A DNA stretch of 32,138 nt from Salinicoccus sp. UBA3372 (GCA_002360325.1 DEQG01000098.1:1-32138); one strand, 5' to 3'. Numbered from the stretch's first letter, positions 17,256 through 25,921 are shown. Program-made: numbers and translations. The notes: generated from the letters alone by a model not told the origin.

Positions 17256-19613
17256 TTAGTTTGGATTATCTTCTAAATCAGGGATTGGTCTTTCATAATA
17301 CTGACGGTCTTTGTTTGCGTTGAAGTGGTCTGCTTTCTCCACTTTGATATCAGTCACGTAGTCAGGCATTTCTACGAAGCTTTCGTAAATACCTTTCTCT
17401 ACGAGATAGTTCCCTTCAGGGAAGAGAACACCGACGTTTCCATCCTTGATATCAGCATGCTGGACGAAGCCCTGGAAAACACCGTTCTTATTATAAAGAA
17501 CAACTGCTTCTCCTTCTTCAAGACCTTGTTTATGCGCATCGTTCTTACTCATCAGGACACTGTAGCGGCCCATATGGTTGAACGCGTCTGTATCGCCGTA
17601 AACCATTGAGTTGAACTGTTTTCCGCGGCGCATAAGGAGTTTGAACTCCCCTGCTTTGGCATTGTTATCCGGGATATCCATACTGATCAGGTTACCACGG
17701 CCGTCCGGCGTCGGACATACGCCGCCCTCACATAACCACGCCCCACCGTACTGGTATACATCTCCTGCTTTTTTCAAGTACTGGACACCGTCGTACTGAG
17801 GGTTCGCTACAGCAATCTCATTACGGATTTCCTGACCGGATTTAAAGTCGATCAGATGTGCATTTTCAGGCTTAACACGTTTAGCGAGGTCGATATATAT
17901 CTTCCACTCACTGCGTGCCTCTGCAATACGGTTGCGGTTTCCTTCAATTTCAGGTGAGAAGTAGATCATTCTCTCAGTTGAAGTCGACAGCCCGCCGCCA
18001 TCCTGTTCATAACGTGTTTTTGCCGGCAGTACAACGACCGCTTCCTTGGCATCCAACAGCGTCGATGTATTCAGGATAATATCCTGGTGAACACGGATGT
18101 CCAGATTTTCAAGCGCATCTTTTACGAAGTCCGGATCCGGCATAGTTTCAAGGAAGTTACCGCCTGACATATAGTAAAGCTTTAATTTCTTCTCGTTATC
18201 CTCAGGAAGCATCGCGTTTTCAATCGTTACGCCGACTGAGTCTCCAGGCCATTTAGGCAGCTCGAAATCCCACACTTTTTCAATTCTTTCAGTGTTAATT
18301 TCATCATAGTCCCCGCCCGGTAATGAGAACGGATCTGCACCCATCTCACCTGAACCTTGAACACTTGAATGTCCGCGAAGCGGCATAAGACCATTATACT
18401 TGCTTCCAAGCCATCCACGCAGTAATGCAAGGTTTGCGACTTGTGAAATATTGTCTGTTGCATGCTTGTGCATTGTAAGTCCAAGCGCCCATACCATGAC
18501 ACCATTTTTGGATTGTGCAAGCATGTTACTGAGCTCAATGATTCTTTCCTTGCTGATTCCTGAAGATTTCACTATTTCTTCCCATGACTGATTCTGAACG
18601 TTGTCTTTGAGTTCTTCATAGTTGTTGACATGTTCATGGACGAATTCATGGTTCACAGCTGAACCTTCAACCGCTTCTTCCATATCAAACCAGTGCTTCA
18701 TGACACCGTGCATCAATGCAATGTCTCCGCCGATGTTCACTTCATAGAAATCATCTGCAAGTTTTGTACCGAATAATGCCGATTCTACAACTGAAGGCAC
18801 CCAGTAGTTTTCCATTGCAGGCTCTTTATAAGGGTTGATCACGATAATTTTAGTACCGCGTTTTTTAGCTTCCATCATATATTTAGTGGATACCGGACTC
18901 GCGTTTGAAGCAACACTTCCCCAGAATACCAATACGTCCGTACCAAGCCAGTCCTGATAGTTACAAGTTGAGGCGCCGACGCCCACTGAACGTTTCAATG
19001 CGGATTTACTTGGTGAGTGACAGATTCTTGAAGCGTTGTCTATGTTGTTCGTCTCAAGGTAGCGCGCAGTTTTAGCAGCCACATAATATGACTCGTTCGT
19101 GATTCCGCGGCTCGTTAAGTAAAATGCATACTGCTTCGGATTGAGTGCCTTCATCTTGTCGGCAATGGTACCCATTGCTTCATCCCATGAAATTCTCGTA
19201 AATTTGTTTTCTCCTTTACGGCGGATCATCGGGTAAGGGATACGGCCGAGCTCTCTCAGCTCTGAAGAATCAAGTTTTCTGAGTTCATTGATATCCTGGT
19301 GCAGTATTCCCGGTTCGATCGGCGGTGCCGTATTCAGTCTTAAGACATTGAAACGCGTTGTGCAAACGTGCGGCCCAGTCAAAGTCTGGTCCTGAAGACC
19401 GCCCACACCTAAAGCACAGCCGTCACAAACACCTTTTAAAATTATATTTTTTGCATAGTTCAGATTATCTTTGTTTTTCCATGCAACTTTGGCTGAATCT
19501 ATAATATGTCTTGGTTTAACTTTTGTAATTCCAAAAGGTACAGGGCTGACCCATAAACTGGTGTCCCATTTTTTTGTCTTTTTAATAGGACCTGGGTGTA
19601 AAGTTTTACCCAT
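17256..19613 (-). CDS. FdhF/YdeP-family molybdopterin oxidoreductase
   Basis: The protein has 785 residues from the ATG at 19613, which lies eight bases after AAAGGAG. The upstream in-frame GTG at 19622 overlaps that ribosome site and is rejected. The N-terminus has KGVCDGCALGVGGLQDQT, the YdeP-type cysteine motif in place of the full four-cysteine iron-sulfur motif of classical FdhF. NASRICHSPSK supplies Cys198 at the position of the molybdenum-ligating Cys/Sec. A C-terminal MGD-binding domain (SMVYGDTDAFNHMGRYSVLM) follows. The family is annotated as formate dehydrogenase alpha-like, but the true substrate of YdeP-type enzymes is uncertain. The neighbouring carrier and fdhD favour formate or a related acid. 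Confidence 0.85.
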   Translation of the reverse strand: MGKTLHPGPIKKTKKWDTSLWVSPVPFGITKVKPRHIIDSAKVAWKNKDNLNYAKNIILKGVCDGCALGVGGLQDQTLTGPHVCTTRFNVLRLNTAPPIEPGILHQDINELRKLDSSELRELGRIPYPMIRRKGENKFTRISWDEAMGTIADKMKALNPKQYAFYLTSRGITNESYYVAAKTARYLETNNIDNASRICHSPSKSALKRSVGVGASTCNYQDWLGTDVLVFWGSVASNASPVSTKYMMEAKKRGTKIIVINPYKEPAMENYWVPSVVESALFGTKLADDFYEVNIGGDIALMHGVMKHWFDMEEAVEGSAVNHEFVHEHVNNYEELKDNVQNQSWEEIVKSSGISKERIIELSNMLAQSKNGVMVWALGLTMHKHATDNISQVANLALLRGWLGSKYNGLMPLRGHSSVQGSGEMGADPFSLPGGDYDEINTERIEKVWDFELPKWPGDSVGVTIENAMLPEDNEKKLKLYYMSGGNFLETMPDPDFVKDALENLDIRVHQDIILNTSTLLDAKEAVVVLPAKTRYEQDGGGLSTSTERMIYFSPEIEGNRNRIAEARSEWKIYIDLAKRVKPENAHLIDFKSGQEIRNEIAVANPQYDGVQYLKKAGDVYQYGGAWLCEGGVCPTPDGRGNLISMDIPDNNAKAGEFKLLMRRGKQFNSMVYGDTDAFNHMGRYSVLMSKNDAHKQGLEEGEAVVLYNKNGVFQGFVQHADIKDGNVGVLFPEGNYLVEKGIYESFVEMPDYVTDIKVEKADHFNANKDRQYYERPIPDLEDNPN

Positions 19614-19679
19614 TGATGACACTCCTTTTATACATAATACATTTATTATACATTAAGTTTATATGTTTAAAAAGGATAT

Positions 19680-20969
19680 TTACTCAGCTGTCTGCGGTTT
19701 ATCTTGTACAGTTTGTGAACTTTCTCTCAGTTGAGGAGCGTCACCTTTCAACTTTTTAATATCCACCCTGATCAGTAATGAGATGGCGAGTGCGACTACA
19801 AACATTGCTGTAAATATATAAAGTGTCAGCGTGTAACTTGCTGTCAATTCATAAAGTTCGGCAACAATGAACGGTCCTGCAAGACCGGCCGCAGCCCATG
19901 CCGTCAAGATATATCCGTGGATTGCACCAAGCTGCTTGGTACCAAAAATATCTCCGATATATGCTGGTATGGCAGAAAAACCGCCGCCATAACAGGAGAT
20001 CATTATGAATAATAAAAGTGCAAACAAGTATTCATTTGTGACTACAGGCAGTACTCCGAATACACTGATTTGAATGACAAAGAAAATGGTGTAAAGATTG
20101 GGACGTCCGATATAGTCTGAAATCGATGCCCATATCAGTCTGCCGCCGCCGTTGAAGACTCCCATGATTCCCACGATCAGTGCCGCAGCCCCTACTGTAA
20201 TACCCGTAATTTCCTGGGCCATCGGGCTTGCCACCGCCAAGATAGCGATTCCACAAGTGACATTTATAAACAACATCAGCCACAGGAAATAAAACCTCTT
20301 CGTCTTAATTGCTTCATTGGCCGTCAGCTGGACAAGATCCTCTTTTACTTGCTTAGGTGAATCCTCTTTATTTTTCATACCTTCAGGCATATATCCTTCC
20401 GGCGGCTTTTCCAAGTATAGACTGGATGCCAGCATCACCACTAAATAAATGACGGCAAGTATGTAAAATGTTGCAGCTATGCTGAATTCATTCATCAAAA
20501 ACTCCATTGCAGGAGAAGCGATCATCGCAGCAAAGCCAAAGCCCATGATTGCAAGCCCCGTGGCCATTCCTCTTCTGTCAGGGAACCATTTTACAAGCGT
20601 TGAGACCGGTGTAATATAACCTATCCCAAGACCAATACCTCCAAAAACACCATAACCCAGATATAACAGCCACAAACTTTCGATTTGTACTGCATACCCT
20701 GCCATTGCCATACCGACTGCAAAAAACGTGGTGGATACCAGCCCTGAAGCTCTTGGTCCGTACTTTTCAACAAAGTGGCCCATAAAAGCTGCCGAGAGCC
20801 CTAAAAATAAAATTGCCAGACTGAATGTGAATGACACATCAGACAATGACCAGCCGATTGATTCCTGCAGCGGCCCGGTAAATACACTCCATGCATAAAC
20901 TGAACCGATGGAAATATGTATCCCGACACCGGCAAGTGCAATCAGCCAACGATTTTTGTTCACTTCCAT
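19680..20969 (-). CDS. OFA-type MFS transporter (oxalate/formate antiporter family)
   Basis: This is a 429-residue, 12-helix major facilitator. It opens with NRWLIALAGVGIHISIGSVY, a motif characteristic of the oxalate/formate antiporter subfamily, and has a loop 2-3 motif GHFVEKYGPRASG. A charged central loop (PEGMKNKEDSPKQVKEDLVQ) separates the two halves, and the C-terminus is hydrophilic. It lies 57 bases upstream of the molybdoenzyme on the same strand, with no terminator between, so the two are probably co-transcribed. Carriage of formate or another small carboxylate is inferred from family and context. The start follows GGAGGTAATGAA. Confidence 0.85.
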   Translation of the reverse strand: MEVNKNRWLIALAGVGIHISIGSVYAWSVFTGPLQESIGWSLSDVSFTFSLAILFLGLSAAFMGHFVEKYGPRASGLVSTTFFAVGMAMAGYAVQIESLWLLYLGYGVFGGIGLGIGYITPVSTLVKWFPDRRGMATGLAIMGFGFAAMIASPAMEFLMNEFSIAATFYILAVIYLVVMLASSLYLEKPPEGYMPEGMKNKEDSPKQVKEDLVQLTANEAIKTKRFYFLWLMLFINVTCGIAILAVASPMAQEITGITVGAAALIVGIMGVFNGGGRLIWASISDYIGRPNLYTIFFVIQISVFGVLPVVTNEYLFALLLFIMISCYGGGFSAIPAYIGDIFGTKQLGAIHGYILTAWAAAGLAGPFIVAELYELTASYTLTLYIFTAMFVVALAISLLIRVDIKKLKGDAPQLRESSQTVQDKPQTAE

Positions 20970-21033
20970 TTCATTACCTCCATAAGCTTAAAAATTTACA
21001 TTAAATATACTTATCATATAAAATGTATTTGTT

Positions 21034-21071
21034 TGCTATAATGGAGTATATATGTTCGTCACAATTGCGAC
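21034..21071 (+). promoter_or_regulatory. fdhD promoter (extended -10) and downstream dyad
   Basis: TGC-TATAAT (21034-21042) forms an extended -10. Starting 16 bases further on, GTCAC-AATT-GCGAC (21058-21071) is a dyad with one mismatched pair, near or just past the expected transcription start. It resembles no box I can name with confidence. Confidence 0.45.
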
Positions 21072-21129
21072 AATGCCTTTTGTCTAAATTGGGAAATATT
21101 TTAGGAAATATTTTTAAAGAGGTAATAAA

Positions 21130-21918
21130 ATGGAAATAACGACGCATAGAAAAATCGTCAAATATCAGGACGGCCAATTTACTGATATAGATGATGTAGT
21201 CGCAGAAGAATTCCCGTTGACTATTTATATAAATGATATCGAGTTTGCAACTCTAGTCTGTTCTCCGGAATACCTGCAGGAGCTGGTCATAGGTTTCCTT
21301 GCGTCTGAAGGCGCAATCAGATCTTATAAGGACATCCAGTCCATCAACCTTGATGACAGAGGCGGATTCTGTCATATAAAGCTGAACAAGTCGATTCCTA
21401 CAGACCATTTCCAGTATTCCAAACGAATACTCGGTTCATGCTGCGGTAAAAGCCGTCAGTTTTACTTTCAGAATGATGTCGACACTGCTAAAGTATCCAT
21501 GAGTAAGACGACATTGAATCCTGAACAGATCAGCAGACTGATGATAGAAATGCAGACGACGAGCACGATTTTCAAAGAAACAGGCGGAATCCATAATGCG
21601 AGCCTCGGCAGTCCGGAAGGGACTGTCGTTCACCGCGGTGATATCGGGCGTCATAACGCTCTTGATAAACTATATGGCTACTGTGTTGAGAATAATATTT
21701 CCGTCAGAGATAAAATCCTTATCTTCAGCGGCCGGATCTCATCCGAAGTATTAACAAAGGCGGCAAAGATCGGCGTCGGCATCGTACTGAGCAAGTCGGC
21801 CCCTACTGATCTCGCAGTTGAACTGGCTCATGATCTGAACATTACTGCAGTCGGGTTTGTAAGAGGAAATTCATTTAACATCTACAGTCACCCATGGCGC
21901 ATAAAAGAAAGTGAATAA
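21130..21918 (+). CDS. fdhD: Formate dehydrogenase accessory sulfurtransferase FdhD
   Basis: FdhD transfers sulfur from a cysteine desulfurase to the molybdenum cofactor so that formate-dehydrogenase-type enzymes become active. The 262-residue protein fits the family length. It has LVIGFLASEGAI near residue 55, the cysteine loop ILGSCCGKSRQF (Cys104-Cys105), TGGIHNASL, and VHRGDIGRHNALDKLYG in the middle. IFSGRISSEVLTKAAKIG follows toward the end. The reactive cysteines are adjacent rather than in the CxxC of E. coli. It is divergent from the formate carrier and molybdoenzyme, its likely client. AGAGGT precedes the ATG. Confidence 0.93.
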   Translation: MEITTHRKIVKYQDGQFTDIDDVVAEEFPLTIYINDIEFATLVCSPEYLQELVIGFLASEGAIRSYKDIQSINLDDRGGFCHIKLNKSIPTDHFQYSKRILGSCCGKSRQFYFQNDVDTAKVSMSKTTLNPEQISRLMIEMQTTSTIFKETGGIHNASLGSPEGTVVHRGDIGRHNALDKLYGYCVENNISVRDKILIFSGRISSEVLTKAAKIGVGIVLSKSAPTDLAVELAHDLNITAVGFVRGNSFNIYSHPWRIKESE

Positions 21919-21942
21919 TCTTTAAATTTAAACTCTTGTCAT

Positions 21943-21971
21943 TTGACTTACATGCTTTACACATTTATCAT
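21943..21971 (+). promoter_or_regulatory. Promoter of the TPP-riboswitch thi operon
   Basis: TTGACT (21943-21948), a 17-base spacer and TATCAT (21966-21971) place transcription start just upstream of the riboswitch. Confidence 0.72.
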
Positions 21972-21991
21972 AAAACTAAGTAAATAACAGT

Positions 21992-22098
21992 ACCACTAGG
22001 GGTGCATTTAGCTGAGATAGCAGATTTCTGATGTATGTACATCAGAAAGTGCTGATCCCTTCGACTTGATCTGGGTAATTCTAGCGTAAGGAAGTGGT
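21992..22098 (+). ncRNA. TPP riboswitch (THI element)
   Basis: The P1 stem is ACCACT (21992-21997) with AGTGGT (22093-22098). Inside it are the conserved aptamer blocks AGGGGTGC, GCTGAGATAGCA, CTGATCCCTTCGACTTGATC and TGGGTAATTCTAGCGTAAGGAAGT, split here by block. A variable hairpin, TTTCTGATGTATGTACATCAGA, lies between the helices. Thiamine pyrophosphate binding is expected to shut off thiD-thiM-thiE through the terminator at 22187. Confidence 0.96.
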
Positions 22099-22186
22099 TT
22101 AGTACATAAATATCAAACAGCTAACCAAATATATTTCTATAGACTATGATGCTCTTTTGGTGTGTGCTGTTATTTATATTACTAAG

Positions 22187-22228
22187 CCCGCTTCTGCAAT
22201 GATTACATTGCCGGAAACGGGTTTTTTA
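22187..22228 (+). terminator. Riboswitch-controlled terminator before thiD
   Basis: CCCG-TTC-GCAATG pairs with CATTGC-GGAA-CGGG around an ATTA loop with small internal bulges, then TTTTTT. It lies between the TPP aptamer and thiD, so it is the likely expression platform. Confidence 0.87.
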
Positions 22229-22255
22229 TTTTGGAAAAGGGAAGGATGGATAACA

Positions 22256-23056
22256 ATGGAAGAAAGCCTACCGATTGCTCTGACGGTTGCAGGAACTGAT
22301 CCTACAGGCGGAGCGGGAGTTTTAGCAGATATTAAATCTTTTCATTCGAGAGAAGTTTACGGCATGTCTGCCGTCACCTCGCTCACCGCCCAAAATACGA
22401 TGGGTGTACAGAACGTCTTCAACATACCGGCTGACTTTCTTGAAGCACAGCTTGAAAGCATATTTTCAGATGAGATTCCTCATGCGATGAAAAGCGGAAT
22501 GATTGCAACTGAAGAGATGATGAGGGTTTTGAAAAAATATATAATGAAATATGAAATACCGCTTGTCATCGATCCGGTTATGATTTCGACATCAGGTCAC
22601 AATCTGATCAGTGAGGACGCCATAGACTATTTGAGGGACGAACTTCTTCCTGCCGCTTTGACGGTGACACCCAATATCATGGAAGCTGAGAAGCTTACAG
22701 GTGTCGATATCGAAAACGAGGGAGATGTAAGGAAAGCAGCGAAAGTATTCATCGGAGAAATAGGCGTAAAAAGTGTCATCATAAAAGGTGGTCACCTGAA
22801 AGGGGCTGCAATCGATTACCTTTTCGAAACAGACAGTGAAACCAGTCTTTCTTCAGACAGAGTGGATACAAATCACACCCACGGGACAGGATGCACATTT
22901 TCAGCTGTCATTACAGCAGAGCTTGCTAAAGGGAAAACATTGAAAGAGGCATTCCAGACCGGCAAAAATTATATTACCAAAGCCATACAGAAAGCTCCGG
23001 AAATCGGCAAAGGCAACGGACCGGTCAACCATTTTGCATATAAAGGGGAATTATAA
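22256..23056 (+). CDS. thiD: Hydroxymethylpyrimidine/phosphomethylpyrimidine kinase
   Basis: ThiD phosphorylates HMP and HMP-P for thiamine assembly. The 266-residue protein has the ribokinase-like opening ALTVAGTDPTGGAGVLADIK, VIDPVMISTSGHNL in the middle, and the anion-hole motif THGTGCTFSAVITAE with its catalytic Cys region near the end. The start is the ATG at 22256, after GGAAGGAT. The reading frame is open further upstream, but that reading would run through the riboswitch terminator. It is the first gene of the operon, four bases from thiM. Confidence 0.95.
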   Translation: MEESLPIALTVAGTDPTGGAGVLADIKSFHSREVYGMSAVTSLTAQNTMGVQNVFNIPADFLEAQLESIFSDEIPHAMKSGMIATEEMMRVLKKYIMKYEIPLVIDPVMISTSGHNLISEDAIDYLRDELLPAALTVTPNIMEAEKLTGVDIENEGDVRKAAKVFIGEIGVKSVIIKGGHLKGAAIDYLFETDSETSLSSDRVDTNHTHGTGCTFSAVITAELAKGKTLKEAFQTGKNYITKAIQKAPEIGKGNGPVNHFAYKGEL

Positions 23057-23060
23057 AAGT

Positions 23061-23843
23061 ATGCCATCTATCAAAAGTATACGTGAAGCACCGCCGCTGA
23101 TTGTCTGTATAACAAACGACGTCGTAAAGAATTTCACTGCAAACGGCATGATTGCGCTCGGCGCGTCACCGATCATGAGCGGTGAAAAGGATGAGGCAGA
23201 ATCGCTGATGAAAGTTGCAGACGGACTGCTGATCAACATCGGAACAGCTGATGTTCATAAAAAAGAACTGATGTCCGAAATGATCGCCCATGCCAATAAA
23301 AATAATGTTCCGGTAGTATTGGACCCTGTCGGGTATGGCGCGTCCTCTTTCAGAAAAAACCTTGTGGATGAGCTGATAGAAAAATACGATATTCAGCTCA
23401 TCAAAGGAAACAGAAGTGAGATGCTTGCGCTGTCAGGTGCAGAAAGTACCTCCCGCGGTGTGGATTCGATCGAGGAAAGCGATGCAATTGAAATAGCAGA
23501 AACCGCTTATGATAAATTCCATATTCCGGTTCTGGTTACAGGTGAAACGGATGCTGTCGTTACAAACGGTCACAAATCCACCCTTCACAACGGTCACGCT
23601 CTACAGGGAAGAATTACAGGATCCGGATGTCTTCTCGGCGCTGTCATACTGGCATTTATCGCCAAAAATAACGATGTAAATAACGCCGTTACAGATGCTG
23701 TCAGCTACTATAACCTCTGCGCCGAGGCGGCGGGAGAAAACAATACAGCAGGCCCGGGCACTTTTATACCAAACTATATTGATTTACTGTATTCGAATGA
23801 TGACGATATTTTAAAAGACAAGGTTGTTAAATTCCATGAATAA
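23061..23843 (+). CDS. thiM: Hydroxyethylthiazole kinase
   Basis: ThiM phosphorylates salvaged hydroxyethylthiazole. The 260-residue protein shows PLIVCITNDVVKNFTANGMI and ALGASPIMS near the start, PVVLDPVGYGASSFR (phosphate and metal region), LIKGNRSEM, and the active-site RITGSGCLLGAVI. I chose ATG 23061, after AAAGGGGA; an in-frame TTG 27 bases upstream overlaps thiD and has no ribosome site. Its last eight bases overlap thiE. Confidence 0.94.
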   Translation: MPSIKSIREAPPLIVCITNDVVKNFTANGMIALGASPIMSGEKDEAESLMKVADGLLINIGTADVHKKELMSEMIAHANKNNVPVVLDPVGYGASSFRKNLVDELIEKYDIQLIKGNRSEMLALSGAESTSRGVDSIEESDAIEIAETAYDKFHIPVLVTGETDAVVTNGHKSTLHNGHALQGRITGSGCLLGAVILAFIAKNNDVNNAVTDAVSYYNLCAEAAGENNTAGPGTFIPNYIDLLYSNDDDILKDKVVKFHE

Positions 23844-24459
23844 AAGTTATTTGAGACTTTATTTTATATACGGCACAGATAATGGTGATGTACAACGCAG
23901 CCTGGACATCATAGAACAGGCTCTGCAGAGCGGAATCACATTATTCCAGCTGAGGGAGAAAGGTGACGGAGCCCTGGCCGGCAAAGAACTTAAAGACTTT
24001 GCCCTGACAGTCCAAAAAATGGCCGCCCGCTACGATGTTCCTTTTATCATAAATGATGATGTGGAACTGGCGGTGGCGGTACAGGCTGACGGTATTCATA
24101 TCGGCCAGGACGATATGCGTCCGGAGACACTGCCTGATTATTTTGACGATAAGATCGTCGGGCTGTCCGTCCGTGATGAATCCGAGCTTGCTGCCAGCAA
24201 TCTCGGCAATGTTAACTATATCGGCACCGGACCGGTATTCCCGACGCTTTCTAAAGATGATGCAGGAGATGCTACCGGTGTTTCCGGCCTGAAATCGATG
24301 CGTGATAAAATCGGCACTCTGCCAATGGTCGCCATCGGCGGCATTACGGAAAGCAATTACCATGAATGTATTGAAAATGGAGCGGACGGCATCGCAGTCA
24401 TCTCGGCAATCTCCGAGGCCGATGATATCAGCCGGACTGTCCATAAATTTTTAGAGTGA
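23836..24459 (+). CDS. thiE: Thiamine-phosphate synthase
   Basis: ThiE joins HMP-PP and thiazole phosphate to give thiamine phosphate. The 207-residue TIM barrel has LFQLREKG, FIINDDVELAVAVQADGIHI, GQDDM, YIGTGPVFPTLSKDDAG and MVAIGGI, covering the pyrophosphate and metal ligands. The start ATG 23836 lies inside the end of thiM, so translation is coupled; an upstream in-frame TTG is not needed. With thiD and thiM it completes thiamine phosphate salvage from precursors. No thiC, thiG or tenA is present here. Confidence 0.95.
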   Translation: MNKSYLRLYFIYGTDNGDVQRSLDIIEQALQSGITLFQLREKGDGALAGKELKDFALTVQKMAARYDVPFIINDDVELAVAVQADGIHIGQDDMRPETLPDYFDDKIVGLSVRDESELAASNLGNVNYIGTGPVFPTLSKDDAGDATGVSGLKSMRDKIGTLPMVAIGGITESNYHECIENGADGIAVISAISEADDISRTVHKFLE

Positions 24460-24462
24460 AAT

Positions 24463-24499
24463 AAAAAACGCCCCATAAATTAATGGCGGCGTTTTATTT
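24463..24499. terminator. Bidirectional terminator between thiE and the SagB-like gene
   Basis: AAAACGCCCCAT pairs with ATGGCGGCGTTTT with one bulged base. T-runs occur on both strands. The right arm includes the final codons and stop of the glucosaminidase gene. Confidence 0.87.
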
Positions 24500-25279
24500 G
24501 TCATTGCGGTATTCCGTATACTCCAGTGTGCCGGTGTCCAGATTATAATCATTGTAGTAGGAAGACATGATATCAGCGATGATCACCGGCCAGCGGATAT
24601 CCGTTGCGTATTGATGCTCCCCCGGGTTTTCAGGGTTCCACCTCATCTTATATAAAGTGTTCTGGTAATTGTTAACATAGTTTTCACTGATAAATTCGGC
24701 ACCGCCCATTATAGCCGCTTCAGGCGAGGTCCATCCTTCCTGCTCAGCATAACTGGAACCTGCTTCCACAGCCTGTCTGTCAAAAGCGCCGATCCCAAAA
24801 AAGTTGTAATAAGTTTCGTCTGTGTCGATCCCCTGTGCCAGTTCTGACTGACCGTTTCCTGTCTCCAGCTGTGCATGGCTGATCAGATACAGGACATTGA
24901 TATCATAATTGTCCTGGGCCTCCAAAAATGCTTCACCGCGATTTTCGAGTATGCCCCTGCCATCCAATATCTCGTTCAATGTTTCAGCATCAGTATCCAC
25001 TTTCTCACGCAAATCCATGTGCTGCAGCGGATAATGGTCCTTGTCAGTCTCCATATATTCTCTGATCTGATCTTCATCAGCATCCGTCAGTTCACCCTCA
25101 TGAATGGTCACATCCTGTGTCTTTTTATCCAGCTGTGCCGAAACAGCTTCATCAAAAGTAAACTCTGATTGATAGTTTCTGTTCCCTGTTGTTTCAGAAA
25201 CGATAAAAGCTATGACGAAAACACCCATGATGATGCTTAACAATAACAACGGCAAATCATTTTTATCTTTATTCAACAT
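24494..25279 (-). CDS. Membrane-anchored N-acetylglucosaminidase (GH73, SagB-like)
   Basis: The 261-residue protein has an N-terminal membrane anchor (about 9-28, LPLLLLSIIMGVFVIAFIV) with no cleavage site evident. A linker follows, then a GH73 glucosaminidase domain. The key segment is VLYLISHAQLETGNGQSELA with the catalytic Glu in HAQLETG. YYNFFGIGAFD, GWTSPEAAIMGGAEFISENY and the late YATDIRWPVIIADIM follow. Size and layout match staphylococcal SagB, which cleaves glycan strands to set their length at the membrane. A SpdC-type partner is not in the window. The ribosome site is AAAAGGTAATAAAC before the ATG. Confidence 0.87.
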   Translation of the reverse strand: MLNKDKNDLPLLLLSIIMGVFVIAFIVSETTGNRNYQSEFTFDEAVSAQLDKKTQDVTIHEGELTDADEDQIREYMETDKDHYPLQHMDLREKVDTDAETLNEILDGRGILENRGEAFLEAQDNYDINVLYLISHAQLETGNGQSELAQGIDTDETYYNFFGIGAFDRQAVEAGSSYAEQEGWTSPEAAIMGGAEFISENYVNNYQNTLYKMRWNPENPGEHQYATDIRWPVIIADIMSSYYNDYNLDTGTLEYTEYRNDK

Positions 25280-25310
25280 GTTTATTACCTTTTCCCTTTA
25301 AATACTTAAG

Positions 25311-25329
25311 TGGCATTACAGAAATGCCA
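25311..25329. repeat. Hairpin in the 5' region of the SagB-like gene
   Basis: TGGCATT-ACAGA-AATGCCA is a perfect 7-bp stem just downstream (minus strand) of the FMN reductase terminator and 32 bases before the glucosaminidase start. It has no T-run of its own and could shape the leader of that mRNA. Confidence 0.4.
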
Positions 25330-25330
25330 T

Positions 25331-25365
25331 AAAAAAGTAAGCATCAGATCTGATGCTTACTTTTA
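25331..25365. terminator. Palindromic bidirectional terminator overlapping the FMN reductase stop
   Basis: AAAAGTAAGCATCA-GATC-TGATGCTTACTTTT is a perfect 14-bp stem. The final codons and the stop of the minus-strand reductase gene form one arm. Confidence 0.88.
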
Positions 25366-25886
25366 GTCATACCCGCAAGTGATATTAGTGAATCCAATAT
25401 TTTCCCGATTCTTCGTTCCATCTCATTACTGAGATCACTATATTTACCCGCTTCATCTTTTTTATAATCAGAACTGCTCGCACAAAGCTGGGTCGGGATT
25501 GTCAGTGCATGCAGCCCTCTCATCACCATTCTTAACTGGGCAAGAGGATCAGTGTTTCTCATTCCGCCGCTTGTACAGTATAGCGCAACCGGCTTTTCCT
25601 CAAACTGGTCAAATGATAAATGATCCAGAGCATTTTTTAATATGCCGGAAAACGAAGTGTGGAAGTTTGGTGTACCTATTATGATGGCATCGGCTTCACC
25701 CGCAATGTGCTTCAACTTCTCAAGGTCTTCAGTCTGCGGATACCCGAGCAATGGTATATCCCATTGGCATAAATCTATAATTTCCACATGGTTTTCAGGC
25801 TGTTCAATTTGAGCTTTTATTTCTTCTGCTAAAAAAGCAGTACTTGAACCTGGAAATGGACTCCCGGAAATAATCAGCAGATTCAT
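25344..25886 (-). CDS. NAD(P)H-dependent FMN reductase-like flavoprotein
   Basis: This is a 180-residue flavodoxin-like protein. The FMN phosphate loop is ISGSPFPGSSTAFLAEEI at the N-terminus, and GTPNFHTSFSGILKNALDHL is the signature of the FMN_red family (SsuE, azoreductase, chromate reductase). CTSGGMRNTDPLAQLRMVM follows. It reduces flavin or soluble acceptors with NAD(P)H; the physiological acceptor is unknown. AAAGGAG precedes the ATG. A Fur-box-like dyad sits in its promoter region, which hints at iron-linked control. Confidence 0.85.
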   Translation of the reverse strand: MNLLIISGSPFPGSSTAFLAEEIKAQIEQPENHVEIIDLCQWDIPLLGYPQTEDLEKLKHIAGEADAIIIGTPNFHTSFSGILKNALDHLSFDQFEEKPVALYCTSGGMRNTDPLAQLRMVMRGLHALTIPTQLCASSSDYKKDEAGKYSDLSNEMERRIGKILDSLISLAGMTKSKHQI

Positions 25887-25921
25887 AAGTTTGCTCCTTT
25901 ATTAAGATATTTAGTACATTA

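Noticed and set aside
22157..22255. Longer N-terminus for ThiD
   Set aside because: The extension is encoded by the riboswitch expression platform and its terminator, and family members begin near ATG 22256.
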